The notes under the pieces were generated by a model. The model was not told where the DNA came from. It saw only the letters and a program-made list of their open reading frames with translations, and did not search any database. Below are positions 14,416-23,774 of a stretch of 35,957 nucleotides of DNA, one piece after another. The first letter of the stretch is position 1, and each line of letters starts with the position of its first letter. The DNA is from Bacteroidota bacterium. Lineage in GTDB: Bacteria > Bacteroidota > Bacteroidia > Bacteroidales > Paludibacteraceae. A program made the position numbers and the translations under genes. The DNA lies in the NCBI GenBank assembly GCA_030706465.1, contig JAUZOM010000020.1, positions 1 to 35,957 on the forward strand, given 5' to 3'.

Positions 14416-16692
14416 TTATTTTACTCTGATCGTTTTTGTAAATTTAATATCATCCGAAGAGCTGCCTATTTGTATCTCAAATTCCCCGGGTTCAACTACC
14501 TCTTCCATCCCGGCGTTATAAAGGGCCAATTCCCGAATAGGGACTTCCAACGTAAAATTCACGCTTTTTCCTGCTTTCACCAGCTCTTTTTTGAAAGCCT
14601 TCAGTTGTTTTACCGGTGTCGCAACAGAGCTTACTTTATCCCTGACATAAAGTTGAACCACTTCTTTGCCATCCCGGATACCGGTATTTTCGACTTCCAC
14701 GGTTACCGTCAGTTTGTCTTTATCTGTGAAAACAGAGTCGTTTAATGCACACTTGACATAATTGAAGCTGGTATAACTTAACCCATAGCCGAAACTCCAC
14801 AAAGGCGAATGCGTGTCAAAGATATAATGCCCCTTCGGTGTTGCCGGTGTTCCGGGCTGATCGAACGGTTCTTCCCGGTCGGTTACCAAATGATTGTAAA
14901 AACAAGGGGTATTCCCGGTACTTCTTGGAAAAGAAACATTCAGCCTTCCCGATGGATTTACATTTCCCACAAGAATATCAGCCATCGAACGTCCTTGTTG
15001 CTCCCCGGCATACCACTGTACCAACAGGGCATCGGCATGCTCTTTCACCCAGGGGATGGCCAGCGGTTTACCGGCAATAAATACAACAACCATCGATTTT
15101 CCGGTTGCTTTAACGGCTTTCAGCAAGTCTTCCTGAACTCCGGGGAGTTCCAGGGAAGATAAGTCAAACCCTTCCCCGGCGGTAGAGTATTGTGGAGAAC
15201 GTCCCAAATACGTACTCCGGGTTCCTATAGCCACGATGGTTATATCACTCTCTTTTGCCGCTTTAACGGCATTTGCTATACCATCTTTTCCCTGACTCCA
15301 CCAATCGCAACCTTCAACATAGTTCAATAAAACCTTATTTCCAACAACTTCCCGAAGACCCTGTAGTAAAGTCACACCCTCTTTTGTATCACTTGTGGTC
15401 CACGAATAATCGCCGAAAATTGTTTGATTGCCATTGGGGCCTATTAATGCAATCGATTTATATTTAGACAAATCCAACGGCAGTATCTTGTTTTCGTTCT
15501 TTAATAAGATAGTACTCTCATCAGCTACTTCCTTTGCCAAAGCTATTTTTTCGGCATTATGAACCACCTTATTTACCTTTTGAGGATCTCCGTAAGGATT
15601 ATCGAACAGACCCAGGGCAAATTTAACCATCAGGATTCTACGCACAGCCTGATCAATATATTTCACATCCAAATTTCCGTCTTCTATGCTCTTCTCCAGC
15701 GTTTCATAGAACGAATCGATATCCAGATCCACCCCTGCCTTCACAGCCATTATAGCAGCCTCTTCACGTGAGCCGGCAGCATGGTGAAAACTCATCAGGC
15801 GCTCCACCGAGCCCCAGTCGGAATATACATAGCCTTTAAAGCCAAGTTGCCCCCGAAGGATATCGGTCATGTAATAATGCGAACCGGTAACCGGAACCCC
15901 ATCGTAGGAACTATAGCAACTCATGACAGCCAATGGTTTGGTTTCCCGTATAACCCGGCGGAACGGATAGAGATATAAGCTTCTCAAATCGCGCTCCCCC
16001 CCGCTTACATTTGCGCAATTCAACCCTCCGGAAGGACTCCCGTGTGCCACAAAATGCTTTGGCATACAGGTGATATTGTATTTTTGATACCCATTTATGA
16101 AAGCGACACCCATCTCCGCAATCAGGTACGGATCTTCACCGAAGGTCTCTTCGATACGTCCCCAGCGCAATTCGCGGGCAATATCGAGTACCGGGGAAAG
16201 TATCTGGTGAATCCCGATAACACGGGCTTCTTCTCCGGCAGCCTCTGTCATTCGGCGTATCAACGCCGGATTAAAGGTGCTTCCCTGGGCCAAAGCATGC
16301 GGGAAAATGGTACAACCATTTTGCAGAATCCCTTCAATACCTTCAGCCCCGGTAAGGAGCGGAATGCCTAGCCGGGTGTTATTCAGCATATAAGTCTGCA
16401 ATTTCTGATACATCACGGCACAGTCCAATGCAGTCATACTCATCTCATGGGTGCAGCCAAAACTACGGCCATTAAACCTTTTTTCGTTTTCATCCACTCT
16501 GCCGGCAGGCATATTCTGCATCTGCAATAGTTTCTCCTTCAACGTCATCCGGCTAAGCAAATCTTCGACACGCTCCTCAACGGAAGCGTTTTTATCCTTA
16601 TATAACGGTTTGTCCCGATTAACAGGTTCACTTCCCCAGAGTGTGTTGATAGTCAGGAACAATACAGAGAGAATCAATATTATCTTTTTCAT
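14416..16692 (-). CDS. GH3 family beta-glycosidase, exported
   Basis: This is a retaining beta-glycosidase of 758 residues. A signal peptide (MKKIILILSVLFLTINTLWG) is followed by the GH3 N-terminal barrel (about 40-370), the alpha/beta sandwich domain (about 390-620) and a C-terminal fibronectin-III-like domain. RWGRIEETFGEDPYL, MPKHFVAHG and the nucleophile Asp292 in YSDWGS are clear. The substrate-pocket segment reads GAEGIEG, with Glu where beta-glucosidases usually have Asp; Glu there is commoner in xylosidase/arabinosidase lineages, so the sugar is uncertain. It is the last gene of the - strand hydrolase series, 104 bases after the esterase gene. Confidence 0.92.
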   Translation of the reverse strand: MKKIILILSVLFLTINTLWGSEPVNRDKPLYKDKNASVEERVEDLLSRMTLKEKLLQMQNMPAGRVDENEKRFNGRSFGCTHEMSMTALDCAVMYQKLQTYMLNNTRLGIPLLTGAEGIEGILQNGCTIFPHALAQGSTFNPALIRRMTEAAGEEARVIGIHQILSPVLDIARELRWGRIEETFGEDPYLIAEMGVAFINGYQKYNITCMPKHFVAHGSPSGGLNCANVSGGERDLRSLYLYPFRRVIRETKPLAVMSCYSSYDGVPVTGSHYYMTDILRGQLGFKGYVYSDWGSVERLMSFHHAAGSREEAAIMAVKAGVDLDIDSFYETLEKSIEDGNLDVKYIDQAVRRILMVKFALGLFDNPYGDPQKVNKVVHNAEKIALAKEVADESTILLKNENKILPLDLSKYKSIALIGPNGNQTIFGDYSWTTSDTKEGVTLLQGLREVVGNKVLLNYVEGCDWWSQGKDGIANAVKAAKESDITIVAIGTRSTYLGRSPQYSTAGEGFDLSSLELPGVQEDLLKAVKATGKSMVVVFIAGKPLAIPWVKEHADALLVQWYAGEQQGRSMADILVGNVNPSGRLNVSFPRSTGNTPCFYNHLVTDREEPFDQPGTPATPKGHYIFDTHSPLWSFGYGLSYTSFNYVKCALNDSVFTDKDKLTVTVEVENTGIRDGKEVVQLYVRDKVSSVATPVKQLKAFKKELVKAGKSVNFTLEVPIRELALYNAGMEEVVEPGEFEIQIGSSSDDIKFTKTIRVK

Positions 16693-16759
16693 CTTAAGTT
16701 ATTAAAAAACCTTGTATTAGAATTTAAAAAAGTTTTAGCTCTAAGAATTTACAGATTAC

Positions 16760-16782
16760 GTTCTTACCGTACCACTAAGAAC
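16760..16782 (-). other. Hairpin between esterase and GH3 genes
   Basis: GTTCTTA and TAAGAAC (7 bp) flank a 9-base loop, 15-37 bases after the esterase stop. No T run follows on the - strand, so this is at best a weak terminator or processing site. The rest of the 104-base spacer is AT-rich without recognisable signals. Confidence 0.3.
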
Positions 16783-16796
16783 AACATTATTTATAG

Positions 16797-18809
16797 TTAT
16801 TTCTTCTGAAACGTCATTCCCGGCCAGTCATCCGTTCTAAAAGGAGAAGCCGGCAGGTTGGCTTTATTAATAAGATTACATTCAGGATTATCGGCCCAGG
16901 CATAACGTACGGCTACCGGGAACTCAACCTTCGGACTGCTGACAATTATTTCATTTCCATCGATCATGGCGTCAGCCCAATAAAAAGTATGATCGGGACC
17001 TGCAATGGCAAATCCTTTTAAAGTTTCGTTGTTTTTAGCAGTCAGGCCACTTCCTGTATTTTTGAATTTAATCCTGATTTTTCCATTTTCTACGACATAC
17101 GATTCATAAACGGGCCCGGAACCAACAACATTTTGTCCGTAGGTTTTGTTTCTTGCCAGTAAAGCTAACCGCCGGCCAACTTCTTGTTTATTCTTCGGAT
17201 GAATATTACCCCCTTCGCCTAAATCAATGATTACGGCCATTCCGGTATTATCAAGGTGCATGGCATTGGCCTGTGCTTCTCTTAATTCCGCCCAGGCCGA
17301 TGGTTCGGGATTGGTTTTTTGAGGCAGGAAGTTAGCTAATTGAACAAAATAAAAAGGAAAAGCGGAATTCCACTGTTTACGCCAGTCGTGAATAAGCAAC
17401 GGGAATAATTCACGGTACTGATAGGCACGATCGACATTGGCTTCACCCTGATACCAGATCACTCCCTTGAATGCAAAAGGAATCAGGGGATGAATCATGG
17501 CATTATACAGACTGGCAGGATTATTCTGCGTATTTTGGGTTAAAATTGGTTGGGGAATATCCTTTAAATTGAAACCAATGGCATATTGCCAATTACCGGA
17601 TAAATTGATCTTTTTATCTGCCGACAAATAGATGTTTACAGCGTCTTTGTCTCCATGAAATCCTCCACCACCTCCGGAATCGAATACCCGTACAGTTATC
17701 ACCGCTTTGCCCTGTTTAACAAACTTTCCGGGGATGATGTAGGTGCGGCTTCTATCCCACCCTTCCGTACTGCCAATTTGCTGTCCGTTAAAGAAAGTCA
17801 AGTCATTGTCATCAACCATTCCCAGATTCAGCGTTATGTCGTGTCCTTGCCATTCGGCAGGGATATTTAGGGTTTTACGGAACCAAATTACCCCATCAAA
17901 ATCGGAGAAACCTTGTTCGTCCCAGAATTGTGGTACCAGCATGCTTTTCCACTCAGCATCATTCACATCCATCTTAGCCCAAATTGCTTCATTTCCTTTA
18001 AATCCACGATCCTTTGCAATCAGTTCATTTTTCCAGTCAACCAGTTTCTGGTTCATGAAATTGGTTCTTTGAGTATCCTCTGCCGGCATTTTTTTTAATT
18101 CCCTGATATAATCGGCAAAATCCGGCATCACTTCGAGGGATTGTTCACTGGTCCAGGCTTCAACAAGCGTTCCGCCCCAGGATGTATGAATCAATCCGAT
18201 AGGTATATTCAGATTTTGATACAAATTCCGCCCAAAGAAGTAAGCTGTCGCTGAAAACAAAGGAATGGCAGCAGGCGAACAAACTTTCCAGCTACCTCCA
18301 CTGACTTTTAAATCCGATTGTGGAGATAAACTGGTTGACTTCTCCACTTGCAATAAACGAATGTTCGGGAAATCGGCTGCTGCTATTTCTTTTTCATAAT
18401 CGGCAATTTTCCCCCAATCAGCTAAGGGCATTTCCATATTGGATTGACCGGAACATATCCAGACTTCGCCAATCAATACATTGTGGAGTGTAATGGATTT
18501 GCCATCAGAAATAGTCAAATCATAAGGGTTAAGACTTGCCGGAGGAGTATTTACCTTTAATTTCCAGGTCCCGTCGGCAGCAGCCCGGGTAAGGTAGGTT
18601 TTGTGATCCCACGACGTAACTACGCTGACATTCTTTCCGGGAGCAGCTTTGCCCCAGATAGGAGCATCCGATTGTTGCTGCAACACCATATTATCGGTGA
18701 ACAAAGCAGGGAGGGTTACCCTGGCAAATAAAGAAGAGGAAGCTAAAAATAATGCTAAAACAGGGAGAACTTTGCAAAGAGTACTCCTGTTGAATCCGTG
18801 TAATTTCAT
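16797..18809 (-). CDS. Sialate O-acetylesterase-like SGNH carbohydrate esterase, exported
   Basis: This is an SGNH-fold esterase likely to remove O-acetyl groups from sugars. It has 670 residues, with an N-terminal signal peptide (hydrophobic stretch ending SSSLFA). GEVWICSGQSNMEM contains the catalytic Ser123, IHTSWGGTLVEAW gives the conserved Gly block, and IWYQGEANVDRAYQY is the family motif. A beta-sandwich, carbohydrate-binding-like insert lies between about 290 and 400 (WFRKTLNIPAEWQG, GGGGFHG). The C terminus ends with a small beta domain. The family acts on sialic acid or on acetylated plant glycans such as xylan; no sialidase is in the window, so a plant or other acetylated glycan is equally likely. 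Confidence 0.88.
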   Translation of the reverse strand: MKLHGFNRSTLCKVLPVLALFLASSSLFARVTLPALFTDNMVLQQQSDAPIWGKAAPGKNVSVVTSWDHKTYLTRAAADGTWKLKVNTPPASLNPYDLTISDGKSITLHNVLIGEVWICSGQSNMEMPLADWGKIADYEKEIAAADFPNIRLLQVEKSTSLSPQSDLKVSGGSWKVCSPAAIPLFSATAYFFGRNLYQNLNIPIGLIHTSWGGTLVEAWTSEQSLEVMPDFADYIRELKKMPAEDTQRTNFMNQKLVDWKNELIAKDRGFKGNEAIWAKMDVNDAEWKSMLVPQFWDEQGFSDFDGVIWFRKTLNIPAEWQGHDITLNLGMVDDNDLTFFNGQQIGSTEGWDRSRTYIIPGKFVKQGKAVITVRVFDSGGGGGFHGDKDAVNIYLSADKKINLSGNWQYAIGFNLKDIPQPILTQNTQNNPASLYNAMIHPLIPFAFKGVIWYQGEANVDRAYQYRELFPLLIHDWRKQWNSAFPFYFVQLANFLPQKTNPEPSAWAELREAQANAMHLDNTGMAVIIDLGEGGNIHPKNKQEVGRRLALLARNKTYGQNVVGSGPVYESYVVENGKIRIKFKNTGSGLTAKNNETLKGFAIAGPDHTFYWADAMIDGNEIIVSSPKVEFPVAVRYAWADNPECNLINKANLPASPFRTDDWPGMTFQKK

Positions 18810-18901
18810 AAATCTTTTTTCTGTAAATATTTTGTATTAAATCAATTCGTTTCAAAATCCGGGGATCATAAAATCTAGCTTTTACCTATTGGAGGATCGG
18901 A

Positions 18902-21172
18902 TTACTTCACCCCCCATTTCTTATTTGGTTTGTCACCCATAACAAACTCAAGTGTACCGCCTTCGGTGATCTCGTTATGAGTGAGTATTGTCCGGTTAAA
19001 TATTTTGCCGTTAAGCTTTGCCGATTGAATATATATGTTTTTTCTGGACACATTCCTGGCAATGACCATAAACGTTTTACCATCCTGCAACTTTATTTCC
19101 GCTTTTTCTAAAACAGGTGACCCAATGGCATAATTCCCCGAAACCGGATTGACCGGATAAAATCCCATCGCACTTAGCACATACCAGGCCGACATCTGCC
19201 CGCAATCTTCGTTACCTGAATATCCGGCTGAAGAGGTGGAGTAAAGTTCCTGCATGATTTTGGCAGTATAGAACTGTGTTTTCCAGGGTTGGTCTGCATA
19301 ATCATAGAGATAAGCGACATGATGGCTCGGCTCATTACCATGCGCATACTGGCCAATAAAACCGGATGCATTACCATTCGCTTCCTGATGATGATTATTA
19401 AGGGTAAAAAAATCATCTATTTTTCTAGTAAATTTAATTTTCCCTCCTGTCAAACCAATCAAGCCTTCAACATCATGCGGAACAAACCAAAAATACTGCC
19501 AGGCATTGCCTTCGGTGAAAGGATTTCCTCCATTGGCACCATATTGGAACGGGTCAAAAGGCTCCAACCAATGCCCCTTATCATCTTTTGCCCTGAAAAA
19601 TGAGGTACCCGGATCGAACAGATTCCGGTAATACTGCGATCGTTTCATAAAATACTCATAATCGTCAGTCTCTCCCAGCTTTTGAGCTAACCGGGCCACA
19701 CACCAATCATCATAAGCCATTTCAAGGGTAATCGAGACCGACTGCGATTGTAAGTTTTCAGGCATATAATGGTATTTATCCCAGATAGTAAACGGGGAAT
19801 TCAGATGCGAAGTAATGGACGAGTTTTTAACCGCTTCATACGCCTTGCGGGCATCGATACCGGCTGTGCCTTTCAACACGGCATCCACAATGACCGGAAT
19901 GGAGTGATTGCCAATCATACAGTAATTCTCTTCTCCCCACAATTGCCAAATGGGCAAATAGCCATAGGTATCGTATTGCCTCATTAAACTAAGCACAAAG
20001 TCACGGTTACGATCGGATTGTATCAAGGTATACAAAGGATGTGCCCCCCGAAAAGTATCCCAGAGTGAAAAAGTTGAATAGTGTGTCTTATTTTCTGCCC
20101 GCCGGATACTGTAATCGGATGCCTGGTAATCGCCATTTATATCGGCTATGTTATTGGGTTGTATAAACGTGTGATAAAGGGAAGTATAAAAAATCCTTTT
20201 CTGCTCTTCCGTTCCGGAGACTTTGATTTTCCCGAGTTCTTTCTCCCAAATCTCGTCGGCCAATGCTACCATCTCATCAAAGTTCCAACCGGGGATTTCA
20301 GTTTTCAGATTAGACTCAGCATTTTCAACTGAAACGGACGACAGGCCGATTTTCATTAATAAGGGGAATTTATCCTCTGTGTCAAAATCGAGTGCAGCCC
20401 GTAGATTTGTTCCATTCAAAACTTTCTGACCCTCGCTGACAGCATTTCCATCAACCAGACTGCTTTTTAGAATTTGTTTAGAGAACTCTGCGTGAAAATA
20501 GACCTTTCTTAATTTGGCCCATCCGGTAATAATGCGGAAGCCTTCCAACGTATGGTTATTCACAATTTTGAGTTGGGCATCGATGACGTGGCAACCCCAA
20601 TCCGGTTTCTTTAAAGAATGGTTCAAATCGAAGATCAGGTGTCCGGTACTGTTATGGGGATAAGTATATCGGTGAAATCCACTATGAGCAGTGGCAGTAA
20701 GCTCCGCCAGAATATTGAAATCAGACAGGAGAACTTTATAATACCCTGGTTTTGCCTCTTCATTTTCATGTGAAAAACGGGACATATAACCACTTCCAGA
20801 TTTTGTAACATCACCGGCAATTGTTTTAGCCTCACCCGTCATAGGCATTACCAAAATATCAAATAACTCGGGAACCCCTGTCCCGCTTAAATGTGTATGA
20901 CTGAATCCGGCAATGGTATTGTCATTGTGATCATACCCGCACGCAGAACTCCAATCTGGTTCATTCCGGGTATCGGGACTCAATTGTACCATTCCAAAAG
21001 GAACTGTAGCTCCCGGAAAATTATTTCCGGAAAGACTGGAACCATTCACTGCCCCCCCCGTTCCAATAAAAGGATCGACATAAGATGTCATTTTTCTTTC
21101 TGCTTTTGTCTGTTGGGTAAAACTGCAAAGTCCACCTATAGCAATTAGAAAAGCAGTTTCTATTATTTTCAT
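18902..21172 (-). CDS. GH92 alpha-mannosidase, exported
   Basis: GH92 enzymes are calcium-dependent, inverting exo-alpha-mannosidases. The protein is 756 residues with a signal peptide of about 24 residues. The N-terminal beta-sandwich signature YVDPFIGTGG (31-40) is followed by NNFPGATVPFGMVQLSPDT and FSHTHLSGTG (90-99). The catalytic (alpha/alpha)6 domain shows HGNEPSHHVAYLYDY, which holds the general-acid Glu, and GNEDCGQMSAWYVLSAMGFYPV, which holds the base-region Asp. Linkage specificity cannot be read from sequence. It is preceded by a 124-base spacer, so it could have its own promoter, but no clear one was seen. Confidence 0.95.
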   Translation of the reverse strand: MKIIETAFLIAIGGLCSFTQQTKAERKMTSYVDPFIGTGGAVNGSSLSGNNFPGATVPFGMVQLSPDTRNEPDWSSACGYDHNDNTIAGFSHTHLSGTGVPELFDILVMPMTGEAKTIAGDVTKSGSGYMSRFSHENEEAKPGYYKVLLSDFNILAELTATAHSGFHRYTYPHNSTGHLIFDLNHSLKKPDWGCHVIDAQLKIVNNHTLEGFRIITGWAKLRKVYFHAEFSKQILKSSLVDGNAVSEGQKVLNGTNLRAALDFDTEDKFPLLMKIGLSSVSVENAESNLKTEIPGWNFDEMVALADEIWEKELGKIKVSGTEEQKRIFYTSLYHTFIQPNNIADINGDYQASDYSIRRAENKTHYSTFSLWDTFRGAHPLYTLIQSDRNRDFVLSLMRQYDTYGYLPIWQLWGEENYCMIGNHSIPVIVDAVLKGTAGIDARKAYEAVKNSSITSHLNSPFTIWDKYHYMPENLQSQSVSITLEMAYDDWCVARLAQKLGETDDYEYFMKRSQYYRNLFDPGTSFFRAKDDKGHWLEPFDPFQYGANGGNPFTEGNAWQYFWFVPHDVEGLIGLTGGKIKFTRKIDDFFTLNNHHQEANGNASGFIGQYAHGNEPSHHVAYLYDYADQPWKTQFYTAKIMQELYSTSSAGYSGNEDCGQMSAWYVLSAMGFYPVNPVSGNYAIGSPVLEKAEIKLQDGKTFMVIARNVSRKNIYIQSAKLNGKIFNRTILTHNEITEGGTLEFVMGDKPNKKWGVK

Positions 21173-21296
21173 GACAAACAGTTTTGTTGAGTAGTATTTA
21201 TAGCTAATATAACTAATTGCGTTTGCAGAACAACTTCATATAATTCGGATATTTATTTTTATATCAGAGATATTAACCACTGTCCAATTATGTAAT

Positions 21297-23774
21297 TTAC
21301 AATTTTCGCAGTTCAATTTTTTCGTTCGGAACAGTCTTAAACACCAACATTCCCTGATTCAGCACCTCTGCAGTCTTTCCGTTTCTGATAACCTGTACTC
21401 TGGAAGCATTCCATGGATTCTTCATCTTACAAACCGAACCTCTTTCACTCAGAATCTCCACATATATCACTTCCCCCTTTGAGCACCGGCTACTTACCAG
21501 GAACGCACCGACTGCACGTAATGTGGAGAAAGTGGCATCGTTTTGCTTATTCCAGTTTGGAAACAAATGAATGATTCCACTATAACTTTGTATCAAACAT
21601 TCGTTAATGACAACGGGTAGTGCAAAGTTTTCAAACCAAATACCCATGGTACCCATGTATCCGAAGTCGGAATGATCATCGTACCGTCCTCCCGTTTGCA
21701 ACTCCTTATCAGTCACAGTTCCGTTTGGAAGCATTGCATAATTAACCTGCCTTTTAAACTTATCAAGATCAAGGACTCCCAAGCGGGCAGCCTGCAAATT
21801 CAGAAAAACAATATCATTACCACCTTCATTTTGATGCGCCTTATAGGTATTGACCAACCTGTTGTAAATAACAGGGGATGAATCCATCCCGAATTCTTCA
21901 CCGGGAAACACATGAGTCAGGCTGGCCGGGACATTGTAAACAATTTTATCGCCTTCGCCCGGAACAGCTGTATAGATATCCCCCAAAGTAGTTGTTGGCG
22001 TTGTGGAGTAATCCGGCATATTTTCCAAAATAGTTTTGACGTCTTTTATATTCCCGGCTTCTATTTTTTCATACCCGAGTACTTTTATCGATTCGAGAAA
22101 AGCATTAAATGCAAATTTCACTAGGGTAATATCCAATTGGGTATCGTGATTGTATTTAAAGCCGGGCTGTAATCCATAAAGTTCAGGAGGAACTGTGGGG
22201 AAAATATGATACTTTTTATCATTCCACTGTTGCCCATGAGCATCCGGACGTTTCATATAATCTACCAAAAACAAAACAGCCTCTTTAATCGGAGCAAAAG
22301 CACTCTCTTTAAGGAATTTATCATCCTTTGAATAGAGATAATGCCACCAAAGTCCCTGAACCATCCAGGGCGTTTCGAAAATCTCCCAACCCCAATCCGG
22401 AACCGGATAAGGATGCATTGTCATATCGACCGGATAAGCAGAATGCGGAAAAAAAGCACCACGCATTCCATAATACTCTTTTGCCCATTTTTGGCTGACA
22501 GGCATCAGATGGTGAACTAAATCGACATATGGAAGGTTTTTATCCAGATGGTTACTTGAAAAAGTCAACCAAAATGGTTGCTGCGTATTGTAGTTCAAAT
22601 GGTAATCGCCGTGCCAGGCCGTACCGATATTACCCAAACTCCAATTGGCAAACAAACCCGGGCAAGTAACACCTTCACGAATTGCACAATTGAAAAAATA
22701 GAGATTCCAATACCATATTTTTTCGAGAAACTTATCCTTCAAGTCTACACCCGATTTACTCCAGAACATTTCCCACGATTTCTCGGTTTGAGTCAATGCC
22801 AAACTATACGATTCCGAAGTTGGTATTATCGTTTTTTCGTTGAAATCAATCTCCTTTGCCAAGCCTTCGGTCAAAGACACAACTCCGAAAAATGGAGTAT
22901 TACTTTTGGTAATATTCTTTTCGAGCGGATGCATCTTTTCTTCCAGACCCTGGTTGGTATATCGAACCCCATCCTCCAACTCCGGGCTGATCTGAGCTTC
23001 AAGCCGGAAAGCCTTGTCTTTCGGATGACCTGTTTTCTGATCTTGTTTTCGGGGTCCGGAATACGGCAAAACCTGAGAAAAGCCAAGTATTCCATCCTTA
23101 ATCTTTTCGATCGAAGAATAGGGCGGAATATCTGCAGGAGTTTGTATGTCCGGCAAAATATGTAAACGATTGAAACAAGAAGGTTGAACAACACTATTTT
23201 CATCCACCAGACGAAACCAAAGCCGGTCATTCTCTGATTCGACAAAGAGCTGCAGGGTATTCTTTTTGCCATTATTTAGCAGATACACCTCACAAAGCCC
23301 CTTATCAATATAGATTTTATGTCCCAAGACTTCAACATTTCTTCTGTCTAAACCGAGGACAACTGTTCCGCAAGGAAATGGCCTTGGATAAGGTTTACGG
23401 TAGTTATCGGCCGTCATATTCAGGTAGTCGCTGAACATTTTATCGTCCCAGATAGATTTTAAATCGGGAGATAAGGCCCTGGCTTTCTTGAATACATCGG
23501 CAAATGTTCCTATTTTCTCCCGGTTATCTTCAGCAAGACGAATATCCCATACATTATTATGACCAAAATGTAAGCAAACAGCATCGGGACGAGTGGTAAC
23601 AATAACTCCCAAGCCTCCGTTCCCCAATACAGCTCCTTCAAAAAAGCCAGGAGAAGGTTTATTAGATTCGATCGGGTAGAACGCAGATCTATTGATGGTA
23701 TTTACTCCCGAATTAGCATACATCATCATGCAATTCAGGAATAAAGCCAGCAAAAGGGTTTTAGTATTATTCAT
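21297..23774 (-). CDS. GH95-like (alpha/alpha)6-barrel glycosidase, exported
   Basis: The protein is 825 residues with an N-terminal signal peptide. It resembles GH95 distantly: VLGNGGLGVIV (49-59) parallels the GNGRLGAMV motif of its neighbour, and DYHLNYNTQQPFW (390-402) parallels the GH95 catalytic segment and keeps the Asn-x-Asn pair (Asn394, Asn396). The rest of the barrel (WGWEIFETPWMVQGLWWHY, LQPGFKYNHDTQ) differs from standard GH95. The exact substrate is unknown; fucose or another deoxy or galacto-configured sugar is plausible from context. Its ATG overlaps the stop of the upstream GH95 gene by 8 bases (ATGAATAA), indicating translational coupling and joint function. Confidence 0.75.
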   Translation of the reverse strand: MNNTKTLLLALFLNCMMMYANSGVNTINRSAFYPIESNKPSPGFFEGAVLGNGGLGVIVTTRPDAVCLHFGHNNVWDIRLAEDNREKIGTFADVFKKARALSPDLKSIWDDKMFSDYLNMTADNYRKPYPRPFPCGTVVLGLDRRNVEVLGHKIYIDKGLCEVYLLNNGKKNTLQLFVESENDRLWFRLVDENSVVQPSCFNRLHILPDIQTPADIPPYSSIEKIKDGILGFSQVLPYSGPRKQDQKTGHPKDKAFRLEAQISPELEDGVRYTNQGLEEKMHPLEKNITKSNTPFFGVVSLTEGLAKEIDFNEKTIIPTSESYSLALTQTEKSWEMFWSKSGVDLKDKFLEKIWYWNLYFFNCAIREGVTCPGLFANWSLGNIGTAWHGDYHLNYNTQQPFWLTFSSNHLDKNLPYVDLVHHLMPVSQKWAKEYYGMRGAFFPHSAYPVDMTMHPYPVPDWGWEIFETPWMVQGLWWHYLYSKDDKFLKESAFAPIKEAVLFLVDYMKRPDAHGQQWNDKKYHIFPTVPPELYGLQPGFKYNHDTQLDITLVKFAFNAFLESIKVLGYEKIEAGNIKDVKTILENMPDYSTTPTTTLGDIYTAVPGEGDKIVYNVPASLTHVFPGEEFGMDSSPVIYNRLVNTYKAHQNEGGNDIVFLNLQAARLGVLDLDKFKRQVNYAMLPNGTVTDKELQTGGRYDDHSDFGYMGTMGIWFENFALPVVINECLIQSYSGIIHLFPNWNKQNDATFSTLRAVGAFLVSSRCSKGEVIYVEILSERGSVCKMKNPWNASRVQVIRNGKTAEVLNQGMLVFKTVPNEKIELRKL

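Noticed and set aside
16760-16782. Rho-independent terminator after the esterase gene
   Set aside because: The hairpin is AT-rich and lacks a following T run on the transcribed strand, so it is listed only as a hairpin.
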